A DNA stretch of 64,000 nucleotides, from contig UQPB01000008.1 in NCBI GenBank assembly GCA_900542835.1, positions 48,733 through 112,732 on the forward strand. Reading direction: 5' to 3'. The DNA is from an uncultured Pelosinus sp. (GTDB lineage Bacteria > Bacillota > Negativicutes > Sporomusales > Acetonemataceae). Below are positions 50,487 to 58,797 of the stretch, one piece after another (within the stretch, counting starts at the first letter, position 1; each line of letters starts with the position of its first letter). The notes below the pieces were generated by a model. The model was not told the DNA's origin. It worked only from the letters and a program-made list of their open reading frames with translations, and made no database searches. Position numbers and translations under genes: made by a program.

Positions 50487-51608
50487 TCAGTTTTCCTCCT
50501 GCGGATAGTACTGCCAGAATTCCTCCCGGAAAGCCGGGAAGCGGTCTTCGATGATGGCCCGTCGCATGCGCCGCATGAAGTCAAGCAGATAATAGAGATT
50601 ATGAATGGTCGTCAACCGCAAACCCAAAATCTCCTCCGCCTTGAATAAATGGCGTATATAAGCGCGGGAGAAATGGCGGCAGCTGTAGCAGCCGCATTCC
50701 GGATCTATCGGCCGGAGATCGCGGGCGAATTCGGCGTTCTTCACTACCAGCCGTCCCCGCTTGGTCATTACGGTACCATTGCGTGCCACGCGCGTCGGAA
50801 AAACGCAGTCAAACATATCAACGCCGCGCATAACCCCCTCCAGCAGACAGTCAGCGGTTCCAACCCCCATCAGGTAGCGGGCTTTCCGCGCCGGCAGCAA
50901 GGGCGTGGTGTGCTCAAGCATTTCATACATCAGCCGTTTCGGTTCCCCTACGCTGAGACCGCCTATGGCATAGCCGGGAAAATCAAGGGATATCAAATCC
51001 GCCGCGCTTTGAGCCCGCAGGTCTTTATACATGCCGCCCTGGACGATTCCGAACAGCCCCTGGTCAGCCGGCCGCGCGTGCGCCCGCAGACAACGCTCGG
51101 CCCATCGGCTGGTTCGTTCTGTCGAGCGCTTAGCGTAATCATAATCGGCCGGATACGGCACGCATTCATCAAACGCCATCATGATGTCCGGCCCCAGGGC
51201 ATTCTGTACTTGAGTGGCAATTTCCGGCGAGAGAAACTGACGGGAGCCATCGATATGCGAGCGGAAGGCCACCCCATCCTCGCTGATTTTGCGCAAATCC
51301 CCCAGACTAAAGACCTGAAAGCCGCCGCTGTCGGTCAGAATTCCCCGGTCCCAGCCCATAAAGGAATGCAGGCCGCCCGCTTCAGCCACCAGCTCGTGGC
51401 CGGGTCGCAGAAATAAATGGTAGGTATTGCTCAAAATAATTCCCGCGCCCATTTCCTGCAGTTCCCGCGGCGACATCGCTTTTACCGTCGCCTGGGTCCC
51501 CACCGGCATAAACATCGGCGTTTCAAATGTGCCGTGGGGTGTATGCAGCAGCCCGGCGCGAGCGCCGGTATGAGAACATTGTTTAATCAGTTCGTAGCGG
51601 ATTGCCAC
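50487..51608 (-). CDS. tgt: tRNA-guanine transglycosylase
   Basis: A 373-residue enzyme that exchanges G34 for preQ1 in tRNAs of the GUN type, the first tRNA-bound step of queuosine synthesis. The nucleophile region 'LTDSGGFQVFSL', the base pocket 'FDECVPYPADYDYAKRS' and the zinc ligands 'CGCYSCRHFSRAYI' are complete. GTG 51608 follows AGGGGGA; the longer upstream frame is not conserved. Together with queA and queH in this window it covers the last three steps of the pathway. Confidence 0.95.
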   Translation of the reverse strand: MAIRYELIKQCSHTGARAGLLHTPHGTFETPMFMPVGTQATVKAMSPRELQEMGAGIILSNTYHLFLRPGHELVAEAGGLHSFMGWDRGILTDSGGFQVFSLGDLRKISEDGVAFRSHIDGSRQFLSPEIATQVQNALGPDIMMAFDECVPYPADYDYAKRSTERTSRWAERCLRAHARPADQGLFGIVQGGMYKDLRAQSAADLISLDFPGYAIGGLSVGEPKRLMYEMLEHTTPLLPARKARYLMGVGTADCLLEGVMRGVDMFDCVFPTRVARNGTVMTKRGRLVVKNAEFARDLRPIDPECGCYSCRHFSRAYIRHLFKAEEILGLRLTTIHNLYYLLDFMRRMRRAIIEDRFPAFREEFWQYYPQEEN

Positions 51609-51726
51609 GCAATTGTCCCCCTTTACGTCAGTACTGGCAAAACGGCGGCATCCCTCCCGGCAGACGCCTGCCAGGATGTGGTGCCGGCGTGTCTTCACTC
51701 CCCGTTTTGTCCTGCTAAAACAAAGC

Positions 51727-52746
51727 CTAAAGCAGCAGCATCGCATCACCAAAGCTGAAAAAACGGTATTCGCACGCAACAGCCTCCCGGTAAGCGGCAA
51801 GCACCCGCTCGCGGCCGGCAAACGCGCTGATCAGCATAATCAGCGTCGACTTGGGCAAATGAAAATTACTAATAATGCCGTCGACTAATTGAAACTGATA
51901 GCCGGGGTAGATAAACTTTTCACTCCAGCCGCTGCCGGCAGCCAAACGACCGTTCTGCGCGGCAGTTTCCAGCGTGCGGATAGAGGTTGTTCCCACAGCA
52001 ATCACCCGGCCGCCTCGCTCTTTCGTCAGGTTAACAGCTTGCGCGGCCGCCTCGGATACCGAATAATATTCCCGGTGCATTACATGCTGGGTAATATCCT
52101 CAACGGCTACCGGCCGGAAAGTCCCCAGACCGACATGCAGCGTAATGAAAGCCAAACTGACTCCCTTGGCCTCTAGCGCCGCCAGCAGCGCCGGCGTAAA
52201 ATGCAGCCCCGCCGTCGGCGCTGCTGCCGAACCGCGCTGCCGGGAATAGACCGTCTGGTAACGTTCGCTGTCAGACAGACGCTCATGAATATAAGGCGGC
52301 AGCGGTGTTTCGCCCAAACGATCAAGCAGGTCGGCAAAAGCGCCGGAAAACGAAAACCGCACAACCCTGCCGCCAAAATCGGTTCCGTCAAGCACCTCAC
52401 AGGACAGCTCCGGTCCGAATTCAATTACCGTTCCCGGTTTAGCGCGCTTGCCAGGCTTGACTAAAACCTCCCATTCTGACGCGGATTTCTCATTTAACAA
52501 AAAGACTTCCACCTTACCGCCGCTGCCGGCGCGGTGTCCCAGCAGCCGTGCCGGAATGACCCGGGTATCGTTAAACACCAGCGTATCGCCGGCTTTAAAA
52601 TAATCAATAATTTCACCAAAATGCCTGTGCGCGACAGCTCCCGCTGTACGAGGCAGCACCAGCAGGCGGGAACTGTCCCGCGGCTCCAGCGGCTGCTGTG
52701 CAATCAGTCTTTCCGGCAATTCATAATCAAAATCAGCTAGTCTCAT
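51727..52746 (-). CDS. queA: S-adenosylmethionine:tRNA ribosyltransferase-isomerase
   Basis: A 339-residue enzyme that transfers the ribosyl part of SAM to preQ1 in tRNA, giving epoxyqueuosine. Conserved are 'FDYELPERLIAQQPLEPRD', 'GDTLVFNDTRVIPARL', 'PTAGLHFTPALLAALE' and 'YPGYQFQLVDGIISNFHLPKS' (parts). It lies between tgt and a SpoIID-type gene on one strand. Confidence 0.95.
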   Translation of the reverse strand: MRLADFDYELPERLIAQQPLEPRDSSRLLVLPRTAGAVAHRHFGEIIDYFKAGDTLVFNDTRVIPARLLGHRAGSGGKVEVFLLNEKSASEWEVLVKPGKRAKPGTVIEFGPELSCEVLDGTDFGGRVVRFSFSGAFADLLDRLGETPLPPYIHERLSDSERYQTVYSRQRGSAAAPTAGLHFTPALLAALEAKGVSLAFITLHVGLGTFRPVAVEDITQHVMHREYYSVSEAAAQAVNLTKERGGRVIAVGTTSIRTLETAAQNGRLAAGSGWSEKFIYPGYQFQLVDGIISNFHLPKSTLIMLISAFAGRERVLAAYREAVACEYRFFSFGDAMLLL

Positions 52747-52763
52747 CTGTCTGCAAGCTCTCC

Positions 52764-54038
52764 CTATTTATACCAATTATCTACGGTTGTTCCGGGATAG
52801 TAATGGGCTAAAATCGCTTTGTACGCAGCTTTGCTGCCGGCCGGCGCTTTTTCCGCCATCGCCTTCGCGCCCCACTGCGACATGCCGACTCCGTGTCCCG
52901 CGCCGCGGCCGCTTAACAGCAGTGTGTCGCGCTTGATATCCTTTACCTGCCAGCGCCCATTGCCGCGGCTGGCAGTCGCGGTGCCGTCCCGGACGACGGC
53001 GACCTCGAACAGCGTACTAGGCAGTCCGAGTAAAGAGCTTAGCTGCGCGCCGCTTAACCGCACACTGCCGGTCTTTCCGCTAATTACAACAGTCTTCACT
53101 CTGCCGGAAACACCACGATCGTCAGCCTTCACCGGCTGACGCCCCAGCGGGGACAGAGCAATGGCCGTAATTTCACCAACACCTGTTGACCGCAGCAACT
53201 CAGTCAGTCTGGCCAAACCGACGCGGCGCTCCCAGCTAAACCGGGGCGACTGCTGGTCAAAATCGGGTACACCGCGCAAATAAGGGAGTGCGCCTCCCCA
53301 GACATTCTCACTGTTTTCCGTATGTCCACCGGAACTGGCATGAAAGAAGGCTGTGATCACCTTTCCCTGATAAGTAAGCACCATCCCCCTGGTATCATCC
53401 ACGGCCTGATTGCTGCGTTCCGCTTCCGCATCGCGGCCGCCGTAAACCTGGCAATCTACCGTAGTGCAGACATCAAATCCCTGCGCGGCATGCTTGCTGC
53501 CGCTGGCCAGAGCATAACTGCGCGCTGCCACAGCCTGCGCCCGCACGGCCTCAAGCGGCCAGGCCGGCGGTATTTCCCGGGGAACAACACCATATAAATA
53601 GTCTTCCAGCGGCAGGATATTGATAACAGTCAGGCCTTGCTCCTGTCGGCGGATTTCAACAATACCACGATAGCGTTTGCCGTTGACGAGCAGGAACCGG
53701 CCCTGCCGGTTGCTCTTGCCTGCTTCGTTCACTTCTGCTCCGCTTGCTGCGGAAAAAGCCAGACGGACGGCAGCCCCTGGCACCGTCGCTCCATTTACCG
53801 TCAGACGCCCTCCCGCAACAGCAATCGTCAGTTTTTCCCCCGCCCGATAGGCTTTCTGCCCGCCGCTGCGATTGTCAGTCAACAGATAGAACGACGCGTC
53901 CGCAGCCACCGTCACGCTCGACTGGCCAGTCAGCAGTCCTACCCGGATCAGGGGTTCTTCGTTCGCCGGCTTGGCCCAAACACTGCCGCAGGCGAACAGA
54001 AGGATGAATAAGCTAATCCCAATGATACGAAACCGCAT
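52764..54038 (-). CDS. SpoIID/LytB domain protein (lytic transglycosylase-like)
   Basis: A 424-residue exported protein with a signal peptide ('ISLFILLFACGSVWA') and a SpoIID domain ('GVVPREIPPAWPLEAVRAQAVAARSYAL', given in part: PREIPPAWPLEAVRAQAVAA). Motifs 'YGGRDAEAERSNQAV', 'FFHASSGGHTE' and 'RGAGHGVGMSQWGAKAMA' are present. SpoIID removes glycan from denuded peptidoglycan during engulfment; paralogues can serve other wall remodelling. ATG 54038 follows AGGAGAGTGTGC. Its place between queA and ruvB-region genes is usual in Clostridia. Confidence 0.92.
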   Translation of the reverse strand: MRFRIIGISLFILLFACGSVWAKPANEEPLIRVGLLTGQSSVTVAADASFYLLTDNRSGGQKAYRAGEKLTIAVAGGRLTVNGATVPGAAVRLAFSAASGAEVNEAGKSNRQGRFLLVNGKRYRGIVEIRRQEQGLTVINILPLEDYLYGVVPREIPPAWPLEAVRAQAVAARSYALASGSKHAAQGFDVCTTVDCQVYGGRDAEAERSNQAVDDTRGMVLTYQGKVITAFFHASSGGHTENSENVWGGALPYLRGVPDFDQQSPRFSWERRVGLARLTELLRSTGVGEITAIALSPLGRQPVKADDRGVSGRVKTVVISGKTGSVRLSGAQLSSLLGLPSTLFEVAVVRDGTATASRGNGRWQVKDIKRDTLLLSGRGAGHGVGMSQWGAKAMAEKAPAGSKAAYKAILAHYYPGTTVDNWYK

Positions 54039-54207
54039 GCACACTCTCCTAATACTGCACCACTCTTGAACCTGCAAGATAATAGTGAGGCATTTTTTAT
54101 CAGACAAAGCAGCTTGTCCTGTCTAGCTTGCACAGGAAATGATGATGTGGCAATTTTGCCCGCCCTGGCGGATCGGTTGCATACCGTCGTATGCAAGGGA
54201 TGCAGCA

Positions 54208-54429
54208 CTAGCGGCGAAATAGCAGATTCAGCAAAATCGTCAGCACAATGCTGAGTAAAACAGACGTAGCCACTGGAAAATAAAAGCTGAAATTGCCGCT
54301 ATGCCAATGAAAATCCCCCGGCAGCCGTCCAATCGGCAGATATTTGCCGCCGAAGTGAATAAAAGCGCCGACAACCAGTAACGCTCCGCCTGCCAGCATA
54401 AGCAACTTGCCGATTGGAAACGAGCCCAC
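54208..54429 (-). CDS. DUF2905 small membrane protein
   Basis: A 73-residue protein with two transmembrane helices ('LLMLAGGALLVVGAFIHFG' and 'FYFPVATSVLLSIVLTILL') linked by the DUF2905 signature 'GRLPGDFHWHSGNFSFYFP'. Function unknown. It begins with GTG 54429, 8 bases after GGGAGG and 4 bases after the queH stop, so it is cotranscribed with queH. Confidence 0.85.
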   Translation of the reverse strand: MGSFPIGKLLMLAGGALLVVGAFIHFGGKYLPIGRLPGDFHWHSGNFSFYFPVATSVLLSIVLTILLNLLFRR

Positions 54430-54433
54430 TGAT

Positions 54434-54979
54434 CTAGCCTCCCTGCTTTTTAGGCTTCCAGTAGCGGTCGCGCTCGCTAAAAATACAACCACAGTAGGGC
54501 TGCCGGTATAACTCCATTTCAATACTTCCGGCCACGCCCTGTTGCCAGCCTTGACGAAAATCCTGATAAAAAAAAGCGATGCCGCATTCAGCCGCAGCCG
54601 CTTCCGCCGCCTGCCGGATCAGCTCATGTTTTTGATAGGGACTGACTAAAAGGGTTGTGGTAAAGGCGTCAAAGCCACCTGCCTTTGCCGTGCGCGCAGC
54701 CTCATACAGGCGAAGCCGGTAGCAGGCGGCGCAGCGGCTGTCCGGCGCGTTTAAGGCACGGCTTAGAAAATCCTCCAGTGTATAATCATCCTTTACCAGC
54801 AGCGTCAAATCGACGCGGCGGGCAAACTCGGCAGCCGTATCCAGCCGACGGCGGAATTCCTTGTAGGGATGAATATTGGGATTATAAAACCATCCTGTCA
54901 GCTGATGCCCCTGTTCACGCAGGCAGGCAACCGGATAAACCGAACAGGGACCGCAGCACATATGCAGAAAAATATTCAC
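54434..54979 (-). CDS. queH: Epoxyqueuosine reductase QueH
   Basis: A 181-residue enzyme of the former DUF208 family that reduces epoxyqueuosine to queuosine, a non-homologous replacement of QueG. Cysteines for the Fe-S and metal sites are in 'LHMCCGPCSVYP', 'DSRCAACYRLRL' and 'YRQPYCGCIFSE'. GTG 54979 lies 9 bases after AAGGAAG and matches the usual family start. It completes tgt-queA-queH within 5 kb. ruvB lies immediately upstream. Confidence 0.92.
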   Translation of the reverse strand: MNIFLHMCCGPCSVYPVACLREQGHQLTGWFYNPNIHPYKEFRRRLDTAAEFARRVDLTLLVKDDYTLEDFLSRALNAPDSRCAACYRLRLYEAARTAKAGGFDAFTTTLLVSPYQKHELIRQAAEAAAAECGIAFFYQDFRQGWQQGVAGSIEMELYRQPYCGCIFSERDRYWKPKKQGG

Positions 54980-54995
54980 CTTTTCATGCTTCCTT

Positions 54996-56030
54996 TCACC
55001 AAAGCGAGTCCTGCTTATCGGCTGAAGCCTGCGCCGGACAGGCAATTCCCAGGTGCGCATACGCGGCTCTGGTCGCAACGCGGCCGCGCGGCGTACGCTG
55101 TAAAAAGCCCAGTTGCAGTAAATAAGGCTCATAAACGTCCTCAATGGTTTCCGTTTCTTCACTGATAGACGCCGCCAGCGTATCCAGCCCGACCGGTCCG
55201 CCGCTGAATTTGCTGATTATCGTTGACAACAGACGCTGATCGGTTTTATCCAGGCCGCAGGCGTCAACCTCCAGCCGCGCCAGCGCTGTCTGGGCAAGCT
55301 CCCTGGTAATGCAGCCGGAACCGGTCACCTGGGCAAAGTCCCGCACCCGTTTCAACAGACGGTTGGCAATACGGGGCGTTCCGCGGGAACGCCGTGCAAT
55401 TTCTTCAGCACCGGCAGGCTCGATCGGAACATTTAATATATCGGCAGCCCGGCTGACAATAAACACCAATTCTTCGGTACGGTAAAACTCCAGCCGGCAG
55501 ATAACGCCAAACCGGTCCCGCAGTGGAGCTGTCAATGCCCCGGCTCTGGTCGTCGCTCCCACCAGGGTAAACCGGGGCAGGTCAAGACGTATCGAGCGGG
55601 CACTCGGGCCCTTGCCGATCATAATATCGAGCGCATAGTCCTCCATCGCTGAGTAGAGAATTTCCTCCACTGTTCGCGACAAGCGGTGAATTTCGTCAAT
55701 AAATAATACATCACGATCACTAAGATTGGTCAGAATAGCCGCCAAATCGCCTGACCGCTCAATTGCCGGCCCCGACGTTACCCGGAGATTCACGCCCAGC
55801 TCATTGGCAACAATTCCGGCCAGTGTTGTTTTTCCCAGGCCCGGCGGCCCGTAAAGCAGCACATGGTCAAGCGCCTCACTTCGCGACAGCGCCGCCTGTA
55901 CAAAGATTGACAAATTATCTTTTACCTGCTCCTGACCAATATATTCCTGCAGGCGGCGGGGACGCAGGCTGTATTGCCAGGAATCGGCATCCTGCTCACC
56001 ACTCTCAATAATCCGTTCTTGTTCCATCAT
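54996..56030 (-). CDS. ruvB: Holliday junction DNA helicase RuvB
   Basis: A 344-residue AAA+ motor that drives branch migration with RuvA. Walker A 'YGPPGLGKTTLA', Walker B 'VLFIDEIHRLSRTVEE', sensor 1 'LVGATTRAG', and a C-terminal winged helix ('PYLLQLGFLQRTPRGRVAT'). It overlaps ruvA by 4 bases. Confidence 0.97.
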   Translation of the reverse strand: MMEQERIIESGEQDADSWQYSLRPRRLQEYIGQEQVKDNLSIFVQAALSRSEALDHVLLYGPPGLGKTTLAGIVANELGVNLRVTSGPAIERSGDLAAILTNLSDRDVLFIDEIHRLSRTVEEILYSAMEDYALDIMIGKGPSARSIRLDLPRFTLVGATTRAGALTAPLRDRFGVICRLEFYRTEELVFIVSRAADILNVPIEPAGAEEIARRSRGTPRIANRLLKRVRDFAQVTGSGCITRELAQTALARLEVDACGLDKTDQRLLSTIISKFSGGPVGLDTLAASISEETETIEDVYEPYLLQLGFLQRTPRGRVATRAAYAHLGIACPAQASADKQDSLW

Positions 56031-56623
56031 GTCCTCCCAGCAAACTCCCTCAGAGCAAGCTTAATAACGGTTTCCACATCGGCCGCGTCGGCAAACTTGC
56101 GTAACACAGGCTGTATTTCCTGCTGCGTGTAGCCAAGGGCCAACAGCGCCTGCAGCGCCTGGGCCTGTACGGAGCCGCCGTCAACGGCGGAGACGGACAC
56201 CGTTCCCGGACCGGTGTCATCCGCCGTGCCGATTTTATCTTTCAATTCCAGCACAAGCCGTTCGGCGGTCTTCTTGCCGATACCGGGGATTTTGGTTAAA
56301 TAGCCAAGATTTTTTTGGCTGACCGCCATAGCAAAATCAGCCGGACTGCTCGCTGACAGAATGCCAACCGCCACCTTTGGCCCTATACCGCTGACCGCGG
56401 TCAGCAATACAAACAAATCATATTCCTGCTGGCTGCCAAAGCCATAGAGCAGAAGCGCGTCTTCACGCACATTCAGATAAGTGAACAGCGTGGCCTCTGT
56501 TCCTTTCGACAGCTTTTGCCAAGTCGATTGCGGCACAAATACCCGGTAACCGACACCATTGACATCAATAAAACAGCTGTCGGCAAAAAGCTGCGAAACT
56601 TTGCCGCGGACATAACCGATCAT
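56027..56623 (-). CDS. ruvA: Holliday junction DNA helicase subunit RuvA
   Basis: A 198-residue junction-binding protein: N-terminal OB fold ('MIGYVRGKVSQLFADSCFID'), acidic pin region, tandem helix-hairpin-helix ('LTAVSGIGPKVAVGILS' and 'LTKIPGIGKKTAERLVLELK') and a C-terminal domain that contacts RuvB. It overlaps ruvC (ATGA) and ruvB. Confidence 0.97.
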   Translation of the reverse strand: MIGYVRGKVSQLFADSCFIDVNGVGYRVFVPQSTWQKLSKGTEATLFTYLNVREDALLLYGFGSQQEYDLFVLLTAVSGIGPKVAVGILSASSPADFAMAVSQKNLGYLTKIPGIGKKTAERLVLELKDKIGTADDTGPGTVSVSAVDGGSVQAQALQALLALGYTQQEIQPVLRKFADAADVETVIKLALREFAGRT

Positions 56624-57117
56624 CGCCTACACTCCCAAATCCTGCCGATCTTATAGGTATGTAAACTGCAAATTGCCACGGCCAATGCGTCAGCGACATC
56701 ATCTGGATGCGGCTTAGCCGGCAGATGCAGCAGCTTCTCCGTCATATAGATAATCTGTTCTTTTGTTGCCTTGCCATAACCGGCGACAGACTGCTTCACT
56801 TCCAGTGGCGTATACTCCGCAAGCGCCACGCCATTCTGCGCCGCTGCCAGCAGGATAACGCCCCGCGCCTGACTCACGGTCATCGCGGTTGTTACGTTGC
56901 GGTTGAAAAACAGCTTTTCAACACCGACAATATCCGGCTTATACTGTTTTATTACCGCATCAACCCCCTGGAACACTGTGTTAAGACGCTTTTCAACCGG
57001 CTCGCCTGCCCGCGTTTCAATCGCGCCGTAAGCCAACGCCTTGAGAGAGCTGCCTTCCGACCGAACAAGTCCGTAGCCGCAAATAGCGGTCCCCGGGTCA
57101 ATCCCCAACGCCAGCAT
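56620..57117 (-). CDS. ruvC: Crossover junction endodeoxyribonuclease RuvC
   Basis: A 165-residue resolvase with catalytic acids in 'ALGIDPGTAICGYGL', 'VGVEKLFFNRN' and 'HPDDVADALAVAIC'. ATG 57117 follows GGGGGAGGTTTATT. It is the first gene of ruvC-ruvA-ruvB. Confidence 0.96.
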   Translation of the reverse strand: MLALGIDPGTAICGYGLVRSEGSSLKALAYGAIETRAGEPVEKRLNTVFQGVDAVIKQYKPDIVGVEKLFFNRNVTTAMTVSQARGVILLAAAQNGVALAEYTPLEVKQSVAGYGKATKEQIIYMTEKLLHLPAKPHPDDVADALAVAICSLHTYKIGRIWECRR

Positions 57118-57175
57118 AATAAACCTCCCCCGTTATTCACGTTTAATTCGACAGTTGACGCAGCGATTCCTCCAT

Positions 57176-57207
57176 AAAAGGGACCTGGCACTCGCGCCAG
57201 GTCCCTT
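57176..57207 (-). terminator. Terminator after the BofC-like gene
   Basis: AAGGGACCTGGC/GCCAGGTCCCTT 12-bp stem with a CCTTTTATGG tail on the minus strand. Confidence 0.75.
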
Positions 57208-57265
57208 AACCATTCATTTGCGGCTCCCCGGGCGGAGGTATCCCCTGCCGGGTGGGTTCTGCTTG

Positions 57266-57844
57266 CTACTGTGACTGCATGCCTTCAAGCGTTCGCAGCA
57301 ATTCTTCTTTGCTGTTCACGATAATGCCCTTTTCCAGTTCAGCAATATCTTCCGCCATCAGATGCTTAGTCGCAATTGTCGTGACTTCCTTTACCACCGG
57401 CTTTAAGCCGGGCCTGCCGTAAAATACGGTTACATAACCGTCCTTGACGCCAATATACATGCCATTGGCATGCTCGCGGCAGAAATTATCAATGTCCAGT
57501 GTCATTCTGACCTCGGCAGCGTCAAAGTACTCAATATTCCAGTTTGGATAGGCGGCCTGCAATTGCTCAAGCGTCATGCCGACATAGCTCTCGGGCGGTC
57601 TGGAGCGGACTGTTTCCTCATCGCCGCATTGTTTGTACACCATCTTCTGGTTAAGCATGGTGTCGGCGGTAAGCTTTAGCTTCGCATCGTGCTGTACCTG
57701 CTCGCTCTGCGGCTGAAGCCGGTAATCAACCCATGGCGGGCTTTCCCTAAAATAGGCATAGCCGAAATACCCGGACAGGGTGGCAAGACAAAACAGAATT
57801 CCAGCCAGCCATCTATGACGGACGCTCATCCTCGAAAACAGCAA
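57266..57844 (-). CDS. BofC C-terminal domain-containing protein
   Basis: A 192-residue exported or membrane-anchored protein. One N-terminal hydrophobic helix ('WLAGILFCLATLSGYFGYAYF') is followed by a region ending in a BofC C-terminal domain ('MYIGVKDGYVTVFYGRPG' and 'ELEKGIIVNSKEELLRTLEG'). In Bacillus, BofC inhibits the SpoIVB protease in the sigma-K checkpoint and lies beside ruvA, as here. TTG 57844 is 7 bases after AGGGGAG; an ATG at 57829 is a possible alternative. An extended -10 (TGGTATAAT) lies near 57897. Confidence 0.85.
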   Translation of the reverse strand: MLFSRMSVRHRWLAGILFCLATLSGYFGYAYFRESPPWVDYRLQPQSEQVQHDAKLKLTADTMLNQKMVYKQCGDEETVRSRPPESYVGMTLEQLQAAYPNWNIEYFDAAEVRMTLDIDNFCREHANGMYIGVKDGYVTVFYGRPGLKPVVKEVTTIATKHLMAEDIAELEKGIIVNSKEELLRTLEGMQSQ

Positions 57845-57952
57845 GAGATCACTCCCCTTGTAAGGTTTGCAATCAGTATTGCCATTTTTCTGCAATATTA
57901 TACCAAAATTCAGTTATCAAGACAGCCGGCAAGCATGCTTGCCGGCTGCAGA

Positions 57953-58693
57953 TCAATCCTCGTCCTCTTCGTCAGGCAGGTCTGCGTTCGTATATACTTC
58001 CTGGACATCATCATGCTCTTCCAGTGCCTCAAGCAACCGGGTTACTTTCGCCGCGTCTTCGTCGCTCAAGCTGACCGTGGTTTGCGGCACCATTGACAGC
58101 TGCGCCGAGGCCACGGTAATTTTCGCGGTGTCCAGAGCCTGCTGCACCGCTTCAAACTGGCCGGGGTCGGTCAAGATCTCGTAGACATCGCCATCGGCGG
58201 AAAAATCATCCGCGCCGGCGTCAAGCGCCAGCAGCATCAATGCTTCTTCATCAACACCGTCTTTTTCGACACCAATAACACCTTTTTGATTAAACATCCA
58301 GGAAACGCAGCCGCTCTCGCCTAAATTGCCATTATTCTTTGAGAACAGATGCCGGATATCGGCAGCGGTTCGGTTGCGGTTATCGGTCAGGATATCCAGC
58401 ATGATGGCGACGCCGGCAGGGCCATAGCCTTCATACATGAACTCTTCATAATTGCTGCCTTCCAATGAGCCTTGACCTTTTTGAATCGCCCGTTGGATAT
58501 TTTCCTTGGGAATATTATTTTCCCTGGCTTTTTGCAAAGCCAGCTTTAACCGCATGTTGCCGGCGGGATCAGCACCGCCGTTTTTTACGGCAATTGTAAT
58601 TTCACGACTGATTTTCGTCGTAATTTTACCGCGCAGAGCATCCATTCTGCCCTTTTTATGTTTAATATTAGCCCATTTCGAATGTCCTGACAT
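57953..58693 (-). CDS. YebC/PmpR family DNA-binding protein
   Basis: A 246-residue YebC-type protein ('GHSKWANIKHKKGRMDALRG', 'GGADPAGNMRLKLALQKARENNIPKENI' in part: NNIPKENIQRAI). Members are annotated as regulators, and recent work on the family also links them to ribosome stalling at prolines. An acidic tail (DEEDED) ends the protein. ATG 58693 gives the standard start. It has its own promoter upstream. Confidence 0.93.
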   Translation of the reverse strand: MSGHSKWANIKHKKGRMDALRGKITTKISREITIAVKNGGADPAGNMRLKLALQKARENNIPKENIQRAIQKGQGSLEGSNYEEFMYEGYGPAGVAIMLDILTDNRNRTAADIRHLFSKNNGNLGESGCVSWMFNQKGVIGVEKDGVDEEALMLLALDAGADDFSADGDVYEILTDPGQFEAVQQALDTAKITVASAQLSMVPQTTVSLSDEDAAKVTRLLEALEEHDDVQEVYTNADLPDEEDED

Positions 58694-58729
58694 TGTATTT
58701 CCCCTCTCAGCCGTGGTAATTCGCCAATA

Positions 58730-58758
58730 ATTGTAACACAAACCGGCGAATTAAGCAA
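58730..58758 (-). promoter_or_regulatory. Promoter of yebC
   Basis: TTGCTT (58758-58753) and TACAAT (58735-58730), spacer 17 bases. Confidence 0.6.
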
Positions 58759-58797
58759 AATACTTCTCGACAGGCCAGGTCCATGACTTGCGAAAAA